Assembly (NCBI RefSeq): GCF_900104655.1
Contig: NZ_FNWD01000002.1
Span: 1,720,246 to 1,784,245, forward strand
Direction of reading: 5' to 3'
Source: Millionella massiliensis
GTDB taxonomy: Bacteria > Bacteroidota > Bacteroidia > Bacteroidales > Rikenellaceae
Length of the DNA: 64,000 nt
The translations under genes and the position numbers were made by a program. Under the pieces are notes generated by a model. It ran no database searches and had not been told where the DNA came from. It saw only the letters and a list, made by a program, of their open reading frames with translations. Shown here piece by piece: positions 45,385 to 54,778 of the stretch (position 1 is its first letter; each line of letters opens with the position of its first letter).

Positions 45385-48300
45385 CTATCGGGCCACCAGT
45401 TCGATCCGTTTGAGGGTCAGTTTCGCGCCCGGCGCGGCCACGGCTCGGAAGACCACCCGCCCGTCGTTCGTATCCTCGCGCATCACAAACAGCGAAGCCT
45501 CGTTCGCAGTCAGTTCGCTCTTGCGCCCTTCGACCTCCAGCATCCCTTTCGGAGCGTCGCCGTCGAAGACCAACTGCAAGTCGGCCAGAATCCCGTTCGG
45601 CGTAGCCATCGTCACCTCAATTTCACGGCCGACCCAGGGGCCCTGAGCGACCTTCTTGCCATCGCACACCACCTCGTAACGCACACCGGCCGCAGGTTCG
45701 GCCACCGGGCCTACCCCCAGCAGCGTCTCCAGCTCGGCCAGCGTCAGCCGGGCCGACGGATCGAACGACGCGCCGGACATGTAGCGCAACAGACTGTATT
45801 TCAACTGTTCGACAGCCGGCGAATCGCCCGTCAAGTCATGGCCGCAGACCATCAGCCGTCCGTCGCCCACCCGACATTCGAAAAGGGAGGCCAGCCGGTC
45901 GTTGATATGGAAATCGCTGATGGGCTGCACAACGGGCGTCAGCTGCGGATAGTCGTTGATAACGAAAGCACGTCCGCTGGAGAGCGGTTTCCACTGCCAG
46001 TCGCTGTGCGAAGCCGTCGGGAAGGCCTCCAACGCACGGTGGGTCGAATCGATATAGAAGCCGAGCGTTTTGGTGGCCTGTCCGGGGAAGAAGGAGTTCG
46101 ACCAGAAGAGCGGTGTGAAGGCCAGCGGAGTGGTCGTGCGGTCGTTTCCGGCCCGATGGGCCAGCAGCAACACGCGTCCGCCCTCGGCGAGCCGCTGACG
46201 CGCCGCAGCGTCGAGCGTATCGGTCACCAGCACATCGGCCTCAACCGCCCCGGGGGTCGGATAGACCCAGAGATTCCACTCGTTCAGGTAGGGAGTCCCT
46301 TCGATCGACACGGTGAGGGTATATCTCCCGGCCTGGGTAACCCGGTTCAGCGGCAGTTCGATCCGGCCGCAGTTCCGCAGACCTCCGGTTTCGATGGCCG
46401 GCCCGGAGAGCCGCCCGCTGCCGAGCGTATCGCCCGGGGCAGCCAGACTCCACACCACGGGCCCGGCAAGGGTTTCGGTACCATAGTTGGCCGTCTCGAT
46501 CGAAGCGGTGAAGGTCTCGCCGCTGCGCCACACGTAGCGGTCGAAACGGGCCAGCGGGACAACGGCACCGCCGTACTGGCGGTAGGTCTCCGGAGTGACG
46601 ATCCCCTTCGAATCCCAGAACGAATCGAGCCATCCGACCAGCGCTTCGCCCTGACCCGAATAGTCGGTCATGCTCAGCAACTGGTACCCGGCGCACGAGG
46701 GGGTACGGAGCAGTTTTTCGATATGAGCCTTGTAGAGGAGGGTCTGCAACGCGCCGCTCGCGGCATGGAACAACGAGTCCATCGCCTCGACCCCGTTGGT
46801 GCGGGCCAGCTGGCGCAACTCCTCCAGATTGCGTGCCTCGAGCACACCGGTATATTTGTCAATCTCGCTCCAGAGCGGATAGACGGGATACTGTCCCAGT
46901 TCGTGAGCAATGGTGGGGATGGCCGTTTTGGAGTAGGTCGACTCCCAGTCGTCCATCGTCCCTTCACCCGAGAGGCCGTAGGTATTCCCGGCCCCGGGAT
47001 AGTGGTGCGTCACCATATACTGATCGACAGGGGTCACCTGCCGGGCAGTCGACACGGCATAGAGGCGGCGCGGGTCTTCGCGCTCCAGCGAGTCGATCCA
47101 GCGCTGCATCACCCCGAAATCGGAATTGCCCAGCTCGTTGCCGACGCAAAGCATCGTGAAGGAGGGGTGGTTGCCGTAGGCATCGAGCATCCGCCGCATC
47201 TCGGCCGGAACAAAGGCATCGGCCGATGGGTTGTGGCCCAGCCCTTTAGGCAGGCCGCGGGTAGTCATTTCGGGACGTTCGGGGTTGATGACCGACATCC
47301 ACCAGTCGATCCAGAGCACCTCGGCCTGGATGTAGATACCGAGTTTGTCGGCTGCGGCGAAAGCGGCCTCCGGCGGACACCACGAGTGGAACCGGACGTG
47401 GTTCAGCCCGTGGGCCTTGTAGATGGAGAAGATACGCTCCCACTCGGCCTGGTCGCACGAGGGGTAACCGGTCAGCGGGAAGTGCACGCAGTCGAGGTTG
47501 CCGCGCAGGAAGACCGGACGGTCGTTGATACGAATCTTGGCGTCGCGCCCCTCCAGTGTCCGGAAACCGAACGTACGCCGTTCGCTGCGGCCGTCGGCCT
47601 CCATCTCCAGCGTATAAAGGAAGGGGGTGAACTCGTCCCACGTGCGGGCCGGTTCGAGCAGTTGGAGCGTCGCACCGCTCCGGTCGGATGACTCGACCCG
47701 GAACGGGACGCGCCGCCCGGAGGCCGTTTCGGTCAGCCGGTAACGCACCTTGCCGGCATCGGGGGCCACGTCGGCCGTAATGCGGAGCCGACCGGCCTTG
47801 CCGTCGGGCCACAGACGGATCTGCCCGAAGGGCGAGACGGGACGCAGTTCGATCCGGCCAATCATGCCGTTCCAGATGATCTGGGTATACTCACCGTAGC
47901 TGTGCCCTTTGTCCCCGATGTTGTAGATCATGTCGTTGTTGACCCGCACGGCCAACGTATGGGGGCCGGCCGAGAGCCGGCCGAGCCGGTGGGTATGGGG
48001 TGTTCCGAGGCCGTCCTGCGTGTCGATGCGTTCGCCGTCGAGCCACACTTCGGACTGCCACATGACCCGCTCAAGATAGAGTTCGAGTTCACGGTCGGCC
48101 CATTCGCGCGGAACGTCGATCTGCCGCACGTACCAGGCCGGCCCGGTGTATTTGTAGCGACGGGTCAGAATCCCGTAGTCCGAGCCTTCGGTCGGGGTGC
48201 CGTAACCGGCCTCGTCCAGGGTGCCGGGCAACCGGATCGGCTGTCCGTTTTCCAGGCGGAAATACCCGCGGCTGACGCCGCTGCTGTCCGGATCAAGGCG

Positions 48301-48411
48301 CACCTGCCACTCGCCGGCCAACGACACGGCCTGCGGTTTCTCTTTCGCCTGCAACGGGAAGAGGGTCGAACAAAGCAGACACAACAGTCCGAATTTACGT
48401 TTCATCATCAT
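45385..48411 (-). CDS. secreted beta-galactosidase-like enzyme, GH2
   Basis: Started at the triple Met (48411), the protein has 1008 residues with a signal peptide (FGLLCLLCSTLFPLQA). Domains in order are the sugar-binding jelly roll (~35-200), an Ig-like domain (~205-300) and the TIM barrel (~305-610). Acid/base Glu426 is in CVGNELGN and nucleophile Glu504 in IAHELGQYP. Large C-terminal domains of unknown type follow (~610-1008). The WIDWWMSVI and FHSWCPPEAAF stretches are not standard LacZ, so the substrate may be another beta-glycoside. It is divergent from the AraC regulator, which may control it. Confidence 0.9.
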   Translation of the reverse strand: MMMKRKFGLLCLLCSTLFPLQAKEKPQAVSLAGEWQVRLDPDSSGVSRGYFRLENGQPIRLPGTLDEAGYGTPTEGSDYGILTRRYKYTGPAWYVRQIDVPREWADRELELYLERVMWQSEVWLDGERIDTQDGLGTPHTHRLGRLSAGPHTLAVRVNNDMIYNIGDKGHSYGEYTQIIWNGMIGRIELRPVSPFGQIRLWPDGKAGRLRITADVAPDAGKVRYRLTETASGRRVPFRVESSDRSGATLQLLEPARTWDEFTPFLYTLEMEADGRSERRTFGFRTLEGRDAKIRINDRPVFLRGNLDCVHFPLTGYPSCDQAEWERIFSIYKAHGLNHVRFHSWCPPEAAFAAADKLGIYIQAEVLWIDWWMSVINPERPEMTTRGLPKGLGHNPSADAFVPAEMRRMLDAYGNHPSFTMLCVGNELGNSDFGVMQRWIDSLEREDPRRLYAVSTARQVTPVDQYMVTHHYPGAGNTYGLSGEGTMDDWESTYSKTAIPTIAHELGQYPVYPLWSEIDKYTGVLEARNLEELRQLARTNGVEAMDSLFHAASGALQTLLYKAHIEKLLRTPSCAGYQLLSMTDYSGQGEALVGWLDSFWDSKGIVTPETYRQYGGAVVPLARFDRYVWRSGETFTASIETANYGTETLAGPVVWSLAAPGDTLGSGRLSGPAIETGGLRNCGRIELPLNRVTQAGRYTLTVSIEGTPYLNEWNLWVYPTPGAVEADVLVTDTLDAAARQRLAEGGRVLLLAHRAGNDRTTTPLAFTPLFWSNSFFPGQATKTLGFYIDSTHRALEAFPTASHSDWQWKPLSSGRAFVINDYPQLTPVVQPISDFHINDRLASLFECRVGDGRLMVCGHDLTGDSPAVEQLKYSLLRYMSGASFDPSARLTLAELETLLGVGPVAEPAAGVRYEVVCDGKKVAQGPWVGREIEVTMATPNGILADLQLVFDGDAPKGMLEVEGRKSELTANEASLFVMREDTNDGRVVFRAVAAPGAKLTLKRIELVAR

Positions 48412-48805
48412 TTCGTGTACAAGGTTGAAGGTGAAATCCATCGGCCGGCCCACGGGCAGGTCCGCTTCTACGGAACCCCGACAGCCCGACCTCGTTCAAA
48501 ATTACAAAACACACGCGTCATACGGCTTCCTGTCGATCCGTTATTCCAGATTCGAGCGGATTACCGCCCCGGAGCGATTTCCACCCCCGAGCGAGCCTAT
48601 CCAGCATCTACTCCACAGGAACAATCCAAACCTCCCCGGACCGGCACGGAAAAAGCCGCGTATGCTTATTGTACAAATTAAGGGGTATTCGCTTCGGTAT
48701 GCAATAGATAATCCCGTTTATTCAATGGATTATTTTACGAACAAGTCTTGATTTATCGCCGGAAAAGAGTTTCATTTGTAAAAAGAGACCATCTGCAAGC
48801 CTGCC
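48412..48805. other. divergent regulatory region GH2 / AraC
   Basis: The 394 bp between the divergent GH2 and araC-type genes hold a minus-strand -7 box TAATTTTG (48497-48504), ~86 nt before the GH2 start. The AT-rich stretch 48660-48790 probably carries the AraC promoter. No coding frame of note is present. Confidence 0.5.
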
Positions 48806-49690
48806 ATGCAAAAACAGAAAGACGGATTCGCCGGCGAACGCGCCCTGGTCCTGCCCGATCCGCTGGTTCGGGAGTTCGGCCAGGATCCGCAGCTGGCAGC
48901 CCTGTACATCACCGACATCGGCCACTATCCCTGTGCACGGAACCACTACCGCGAACGCACCACCCCCATCAACCAGTACATTCTGATCTACTGTACCGAG
49001 GGGCGGGGCCAATTCTCGCTCCAGGGCCGGAGCCACACCGTCTCGCGCAACCAGTTTTTCATTCTGCCGCCGGGCATTCCCCACGCCTACGGTGCCGACC
49101 GGCAGGCTCCATGGACAATCTACTGGATCCATTTCGGCGGCACGATGGCCCCGCAGTATGGCAACGGGCTCGGCGTCCCGTGCGAGGTGGCCCCTCCGGC
49201 CGAGGCAGACACCAACGACCGCATCGACCTGTTCGAGACGATCTTCCGCACGCTGGAGTGGGGCTACGGCAACGACAACCTCCACTACGCCTCGGCCGTA
49301 CTCCACCACCTGCTGGCCTCGTTCCGCTACGCCCGCCAGTTCGTCGGCCAACGCGAGACGTCGCTCCAGAACGACATCGTCGATACAGCCATCCTCTTCA
49401 TGAAGCGCAACATCGAACGTAAACTGACCGTCGGCGAAATCGCCGCACAGGTAGGATACTCGCCCTCGCACTTCGTCAGCCTCTTCAGCGCCCGCACCGG
49501 CCAGACCCCCATCGCCTGCCTGAACCAGCTCCGCATCCAGATGGCCTGCCGCCTGCTCGATCAAACCCACATGAAAATCAACCAAATCTGCCACAAAGTC
49601 GGCATCGACGACTGCTTTTACTTCTCGCGCCTGTTCCGCAAGGAGATGGGCATCTCGCCAACCGACTACCGCGAACAGCCCAAAGGATAA
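48806..49690 (+). CDS. AraC-family transcriptional regulator
   Basis: The 294-residue protein has an N-terminal cupin sugar-sensing domain (~20-130; FSLQGRSHTVSRNQFFILPPG). The C-terminal double helix-turn-helix (~195-290) contains LTVGEIAAQVGYSPSHFVSLF and INQICHKVGIDDCFYFSRLF. It likely binds a released sugar and controls the surrounding GH2/GH29, GH43 and GH84 genes. This is a common non-SusR design, but the target sites are not proven. Confidence 0.93.
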   Translation: MQKQKDGFAGERALVLPDPLVREFGQDPQLAALYITDIGHYPCARNHYRERTTPINQYILIYCTEGRGQFSLQGRSHTVSRNQFFILPPGIPHAYGADRQAPWTIYWIHFGGTMAPQYGNGLGVPCEVAPPAEADTNDRIDLFETIFRTLEWGYGNDNLHYASAVLHHLLASFRYARQFVGQRETSLQNDIVDTAILFMKRNIERKLTVGEIAAQVGYSPSHFVSLFSARTGQTPIACLNQLRIQMACRLLDQTHMKINQICHKVGIDDCFYFSRLFRKEMGISPTDYREQPKG

Positions 49691-49912
49691 GCCCCCCTAT
49701 CGGTTCCACCCCCGAAGGAGCCCCCGCCTCCTCCGAGACCGTGTGACCCGCCGCCCACGACACCGTAACAAAAGTATCCGCCGCAAACCGCGCTCCGGCC
49801 GCGCTTCAATGAACCGCCCCGCCCGGACCCCTCCTGCCGCCCCACATGGGGTGGATGTCTGATCGTCGACCCAAATACTGTACTAAAAACAATAACAAAC
49901 CCACTCTGAACC

Positions 49913-51343
49913 ATGAAACACGCCACCCTGCTCCCGATTCTCGGCAGTCTGCTGGCTGTCAGTCTGCTCAGTAGCTGCACGGCCACCGGCAATTCCGATC
50001 GCAACACTCAAGCGACAGCCGGTACGGCCACCACCCGCATGCTCAACCCGATCGCCCCTCCCGGCCTCTACATCGCCGACCCCGAAATCCGCCAGATGCC
50101 CGACGGACGCATCTACCTCTACGGTTCGCGCGACGAACCGCAAAACGCCTACTGTTCGCAGTCCTACAACGTGCTCTCGACCTCGGACCTGGTCCACTGG
50201 AACGTCGAACAGTGTTCGTTCGCCACCCACGGCACCGGTAAACAGACCGACTACACGGAACAGATTCTCTACGCGCCGGACTGCATCCATCATAACGGCA
50301 AATACTACCTCTACTACTGTCTGGCCGGCGGAGGCAAGGACGAAGGGGTGGCCGTCTCCGACTCGCCCTACGGTCCGTTTGTCGACGGACGCGCCATCGA
50401 AGGCATCTCGGGCATCGACCCCTCCGTCTTCATCGACGACGACGGCCAGGCCTATCTCTTCTGGGGACAGGCCTACGCCAAAGGAGCCAAACTGAGCGCC
50501 GACATGCGTTCGATCGAAGGGCCGATCCACGACAGCCTGCTGACCTACGAAACTCACGCCTTCAACGAAGCCAGTTCGGTCCGCAAACGGAACGGCATCT
50601 ACTACTACGTCTACGGCGGTCACCAGCGCCACGGCGAGTCGAACTGCGCCACGCTGAACTATGCCACCTCGACCTCGCCGCTGGGCCCCTACACCTACCG
50701 CGGCGTGATTATCGACAACTGGGGCAGCGGCCGCAACCTGGTCAACAACCACGGCTGCATCGTCGAGATCGACGGCCAGTGGTATGTGGCCTACCACCGT
50801 CCCACCCACGCTTCGCAAACGATGCGCAAGGCGTGCCTCGAACCGATCACCTTCAACCCCGACGGCACGATTCAGGAGGTCGAAATGACGACCCAGGGCA
50901 TCGGCGGCCCGATCTCGCCCCTGCTGCGGATGGACGCCGCCCGCGCCTGCCTGATGTCGGGCAACGTAATGGTGGCCGTACGCCGACCCGCCCACGACAT
51001 CCCGGTCGAATACCTCGGAGCGATCCGTGACGGCGACCACGCCTACTGGAAATACTACGACTTCACCGGCTGCGACGTGAACCGCTTCGTCTGCAAGACC
51101 TGGGGCCCCAGCCAGGCCGGAACAATCGAGATTCGCCTCGACTCGCCCGACGGCGAACTGATCGGCACCTGCCCGGTCAAGGCGATGGCGGGCGAAACCG
51201 CCTATGCCATCCATCAGACCGACGTCAAGAGCGTGAGCGGCAAACACGCCCTGGTACTGGTTTTCCGCTCGGCCGACCCGACCCTTTCGAAAGATATCGA
51301 CCTGATGAATCTGGAGTGGTTCACCTTCGAAAAAGCCAAATAA
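49913..51343 (+). CDS. lipoprotein glycosidase, GH43
   Basis: The 476-residue protein has a lipoprotein signal (LLAVSLLSSCTA). The five-bladed propeller starts ~48, with the catalytic base Asp56 (YIADPEI), the pKa modulator Asp169 (GIDPSVF) and the acid Glu219 (FNEASSV). A C-terminal CBM6-like domain (~345-476) has YYDFTGCDVNRF and IEIRLDSPDGELIG. GH43 enzymes cut arabinosides, xylosides or galactans; a host-type substrate such as beta-galactan is possible here. It lies 222 bp after the AraC gene on the same strand. Confidence 0.9.
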   Translation: MKHATLLPILGSLLAVSLLSSCTATGNSDRNTQATAGTATTRMLNPIAPPGLYIADPEIRQMPDGRIYLYGSRDEPQNAYCSQSYNVLSTSDLVHWNVEQCSFATHGTGKQTDYTEQILYAPDCIHHNGKYYLYYCLAGGGKDEGVAVSDSPYGPFVDGRAIEGISGIDPSVFIDDDGQAYLFWGQAYAKGAKLSADMRSIEGPIHDSLLTYETHAFNEASSVRKRNGIYYYVYGGHQRHGESNCATLNYATSTSPLGPYTYRGVIIDNWGSGRNLVNNHGCIVEIDGQWYVAYHRPTHASQTMRKACLEPITFNPDGTIQEVEMTTQGIGGPISPLLRMDAARACLMSGNVMVAVRRPAHDIPVEYLGAIRDGDHAYWKYYDFTGCDVNRFVCKTWGPSQAGTIEIRLDSPDGELIGTCPVKAMAGETAYAIHQTDVKSVSGKHALVLVFRSADPTLSKDIDLMNLEWFTFEKAK

Positions 51344-51789
51344 CAGCCCTCCTCCCGGTGACCGACCACCAAACACCACCTCGCCGACGCCCACAAAAGG
51401 CAGTGAAGAGTAAAAGCAGAACGCTCATCGGAAACGAATACAAAGAGCCGAAGCCGCCGCGACAGAGCGGAACGCCTCGGAGAGCGACACGAAAGCCGAA
51501 TTTGCCGCACGACAATTTTTTCAACTGCCGCACTCCCTAACTTTGAGAGTAACACCAGCACTGCCACCCGCCATCCTGCCCATCCTCCGCGCCCGGTATC
51601 GTCCCGTCGTGTCACCTCCGGGAATTGCCACCCCCGGAAATCGCATGGAACGGCTGCGCCATCAGCAGCGTTACGCCCGCGAACAGAGGCCAAACCGAAT
51701 TAAAATGCTATCTTGTCGGAGAAAAACGCATAGCGTCCGACGGACAAAACACCTAAAACATTACTATACAAGCAATAGCGAACAAAACA
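51344..51789 (+). promoter_or_regulatory. intergenic region with GH84 promoter
   Basis: The 446 bp hold no gene. The first half is purine-rich on the + strand. TAACTTTG at 51538-51545 fits the -7 consensus, with a T-rich TTTTTTC ~17 nt upstream at the -33 position. This would give a ~235-nt leader. Confidence 0.45.
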
Positions 51790-54345
51790 ATGGCAAAAAA
51801 GCGAATCCTACTGACCGCCCTGGCCGCCGGCATCTTTGCCTGGGGCAACCTCGCGGCCCAAGAAAATGATTTCGACCTGTCGAGCCAGCGCGCCGAAGCA
51901 CAAGACGTGCTGAAGGTGCCCGGCCACATCGTGGACCACGGCGGGCTTATCATCAACCCCACCCCCCACCAGCTGACCCTGGACAAAAGCGGCACCCTCG
52001 ACGTCTCGGCCGGCATCCGCCTGATCGACAAGCAGAAGAAATTCGCCGACTACTTCGACTTCCTCACCGCCGCCAAATCGGGCGTCAAGGTGACCGTTAA
52101 CTTCGGCGAAAAAGCCGCCGCCAATGCCGGCGTGAAGGATCGTTCCGGCGCCTACGCCCTCAGCATCGGCTCCAAAGGCATCACCATCACCGGCTACGAC
52201 GAACGCGGCGCCTTCTACGGCATCCAAACCCTGCGCCAGATCGTCGAAAGCCCGATCTCGGCCAACGGACAACTCCCCTGGCTGACCGTCAACGACTACC
52301 CCGACCTGAAGAAACGCGGCGTCGTGGAAGGTTTCTACGGCACCCCCTGGTCACACCAGGTGCGCCTCTCGCTGATCGACTTCTACGGCCGCTTCAAGCT
52401 GAACAGCTACCTCTACGGCCCCAAAGACGACCCCTACCACAGCTGCCCCAACTGGCGTCAGCCCTATCCCGAAAAAGAGGCCCAGAACATCCGCGAACTG
52501 GTCGAAGCCTGCAACCGCAACTACGTCGAATTCGTGTGGGCCATCCACCCCGGACAGGACATCAAATGGAACGAAGAGGACTATAACAACCTGCTGAACA
52601 AGTTCGAAATGATGTATGCGCTGGGCGTGCGCGCCTTCGCCATCTTCTTCGACGACATCTCCGGCGAGGGGACCAACCCCGTCAAACAGGTCGAACTGCT
52701 CAACCGCCTGACCAACGAATTCGTGAAGGCCAAAGGCGACGTGGCTCCGCTGGTGGTCTGCCCCACCGACTACTCCAAACTGTGGGCCAACCCCACTCCG
52801 CAGGGTAGTCTGAGCGTCTACGGGCGCACCCTCGACCCCTCCGTGGCCGTCTTCTGGACCGGCGACGCCGTCTGCACCGACCTCACCCCCGAAACCATGG
52901 AGTGGCTCAACTCCCGCATCCAGCGCCCCGGCTACTACTGGTGGAACTACCCGGTGACCGACTACGTCCGCCACATCATCATGCAGGGTCCGGTCTACGG
53001 TCTGGACACCAGCCTCACCTCCAACGAGGTGTACGGACTGGCCAGCAACCCGATGGAACACGGCGAAGCCTCGAAACTGGCCCTCTACGGCGTGGCCGAC
53101 TACGCCTGGAACACCGCCGCCTATAACCCCATCGACAACTGGGAACGCGGCATCGTCGAACTCGCCCCCAAAGCCAAAGAGGCTTACCGTACCTTCGCCA
53201 TCCACTCCTGCGACACCGAGACCGGCTACCGCCGTTCCGAATCGTGGGAGACCGAAACCTTCACCATCGACCGCTACACCCCCGAACAGTACGACGCCCT
53301 GCTGAAAGAGTTCCAGAAGATCGAGCAGGTACCGACCCAGATGGAAGCAAACTGCGACAACGAACTGCTGCTCAAGGAGCTCCGTCCGTGGCTCGTCGAA
53401 TTCGGCAAACTCGGCACCCGCGGCCGAAAAGCCCTCGAACTGATCAAGCTCTACGAATCGGGCGACCTGGCCGCCTTCTGGCCCGCCTACGTCCAGAACA
53501 TGATGAGCGCCGAAGACCGGAAAGCCTATGCCGCCCACAAATCGGGCACCATGAAGCTCCAGCCCTTCTACGAAAACACGATGGACGACCTGCTGGCCGC
53601 CTACTACACCAAGATCACCGGCCAACTGCCGGCCGCTCCCAAAGGGATCGGCTCGTTCGGCAACTCGTTCGGCATCCAGACCAAGCTGATGTTCGACAAC
53701 GACTCCACCACCTTCTACACCTCCGGCGTATCGCAGAAAGAGGGTAGCTGGATCGGCGCCGACCTGGGAGCCGCCCAGCCGGTGGACGAGATTCTGATCC
53801 TCCAGGGACGCAACTCGAAAGACGACGTCGACTATTTCGACCACGCCGTTGTCGAATACTCGGCCGACGGACGCAACTGGACGGCTCTGACCGACGAACT
53901 AGAAAAACAGTACGTCATCCGCTGGAAAGGCGAACCGGTCCAGGCTCGTTACGTGCGCCTCAAACGTCTCGAATCGACCCGCAGCAACTGGGCTGCCGTC
54001 CGTTCGTTCGAGGTGAATCCCGTCAGCCTCGACAAACTCGGTTTTACGGTCGAAGCCTCCGACTCGGGCAACACGCTGTACGTGTTCGACAAAAACCCCG
54101 GCACTTCGTTCGCCAACCAGGGCACGCTGACGTTCGGCATCGCCCCCGGCACCACCGGTTACACGCTGCTGCTGGCACCCGCCGCCGCGGGCAGCCAAAG
54201 CATCAAACAGCTGGACGCCAACGGAGCCGTCGTAGCCCAAACGGTTGTCAACAATCCGTTCCAAAAGATCACCGTTGCACCGGGTGCCACGACCATCGTA
54301 CTCGAAGGCGCTATGGATATCTACGAGATCATTCCGAACAAATAG
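51790..54345 (+). CDS. beta-N-acetylglucosaminidase, GH84
   Basis: The 851-residue protein has a signal peptide (cut near GNLAAQ). A GH20b-type N-domain (~45-170) precedes the GH84 catalytic barrel (~175-470). The catalytic Asp pair is D288-D289 (FFDDISGEG), as in Bacteroides O-GlcNAcase. A helical domain follows (~480-600), then an F5/8-type C domain (~615-745; GSWIGADLGAAQPVDEI) and a beta tail. It uses substrate-assisted catalysis on terminal GlcNAc of mucin or O-GlcNAc proteins. Its own promoter and terminator suggest a single-gene transcript. Confidence 0.95.
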   Translation: MAKKRILLTALAAGIFAWGNLAAQENDFDLSSQRAEAQDVLKVPGHIVDHGGLIINPTPHQLTLDKSGTLDVSAGIRLIDKQKKFADYFDFLTAAKSGVKVTVNFGEKAAANAGVKDRSGAYALSIGSKGITITGYDERGAFYGIQTLRQIVESPISANGQLPWLTVNDYPDLKKRGVVEGFYGTPWSHQVRLSLIDFYGRFKLNSYLYGPKDDPYHSCPNWRQPYPEKEAQNIRELVEACNRNYVEFVWAIHPGQDIKWNEEDYNNLLNKFEMMYALGVRAFAIFFDDISGEGTNPVKQVELLNRLTNEFVKAKGDVAPLVVCPTDYSKLWANPTPQGSLSVYGRTLDPSVAVFWTGDAVCTDLTPETMEWLNSRIQRPGYYWWNYPVTDYVRHIIMQGPVYGLDTSLTSNEVYGLASNPMEHGEASKLALYGVADYAWNTAAYNPIDNWERGIVELAPKAKEAYRTFAIHSCDTETGYRRSESWETETFTIDRYTPEQYDALLKEFQKIEQVPTQMEANCDNELLLKELRPWLVEFGKLGTRGRKALELIKLYESGDLAAFWPAYVQNMMSAEDRKAYAAHKSGTMKLQPFYENTMDDLLAAYYTKITGQLPAAPKGIGSFGNSFGIQTKLMFDNDSTTFYTSGVSQKEGSWIGADLGAAQPVDEILILQGRNSKDDVDYFDHAVVEYSADGRNWTALTDELEKQYVIRWKGEPVQARYVRLKRLESTRSNWAAVRSFEVNPVSLDKLGFTVEASDSGNTLYVFDKNPGTSFANQGTLTFGIAPGTTGYTLLLAPAAAGSQSIKQLDANGAVVAQTVVNNPFQKITVAPGATTIVLEGAMDIYEIIPNK

Positions 54346-54371
54346 GGTACTCCCTCAGACGATAAAAACAG

Positions 54372-54412
54372 AACACCCCGGTCGGGACGTTGGCCCGGCC
54401 GGGGTGTTTTTT
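54372..54412 (+). terminator. terminator of the GH84 gene
   Basis: A 15-bp stem (54372-54386 with 54394-54408, one G-U pair) is followed by TTTTTT. Confidence 0.85.
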
Positions 54413-54574
54413 GAATCCAGTTATCGGGTCTTTTCCCATGGGTCTGCACACCGACCGAGAAGTCCGCCCCACCGCCGACCACTATTTTTCAACTCCCCAC
54501 TGCAGCCCCCAACCGTTCACACCCCGTATCCTCACGGGCATGTATTCCCATTCCTTGTCCTTACCGAACACAGA

Positions 54575-54613
54575 AAGCCGGGGATGAAATCACAATGATT
54601 TCATCCCCGGCTT
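54575..54613. terminator. second hairpin, serving the mrp side
   Basis: Perfect 18-bp stem (54575-54592 with 54596-54613, AAGCCGGGGATGAAATCA) with loop CAA. It stands between convergent GH84 and mrp genes. Confidence 0.7.
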
Positions 54614-54778
54614 CATTGATTTTACGGTTCTTGGTTCGGAATGCTGGCAGCCCGACGGCAGTCGGTCTCCCGCCTCCCGCGACATCCGCCCTGCGGCATA
54701 AAACAGCGGGCGAACCAATCGCGACGGAAAAGACGCAGTCCCATCCGGCCGCCGGCCGAAAATCGATCCACGCTCCCG

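Noticed and set aside
45040-47691. 883-codon plus-strand open frame over GH29 and GH2
   Set aside because: Shadow of two real minus-strand genes; its product is Arg/Gly/Pro-rich without family features and crosses the gap between them.
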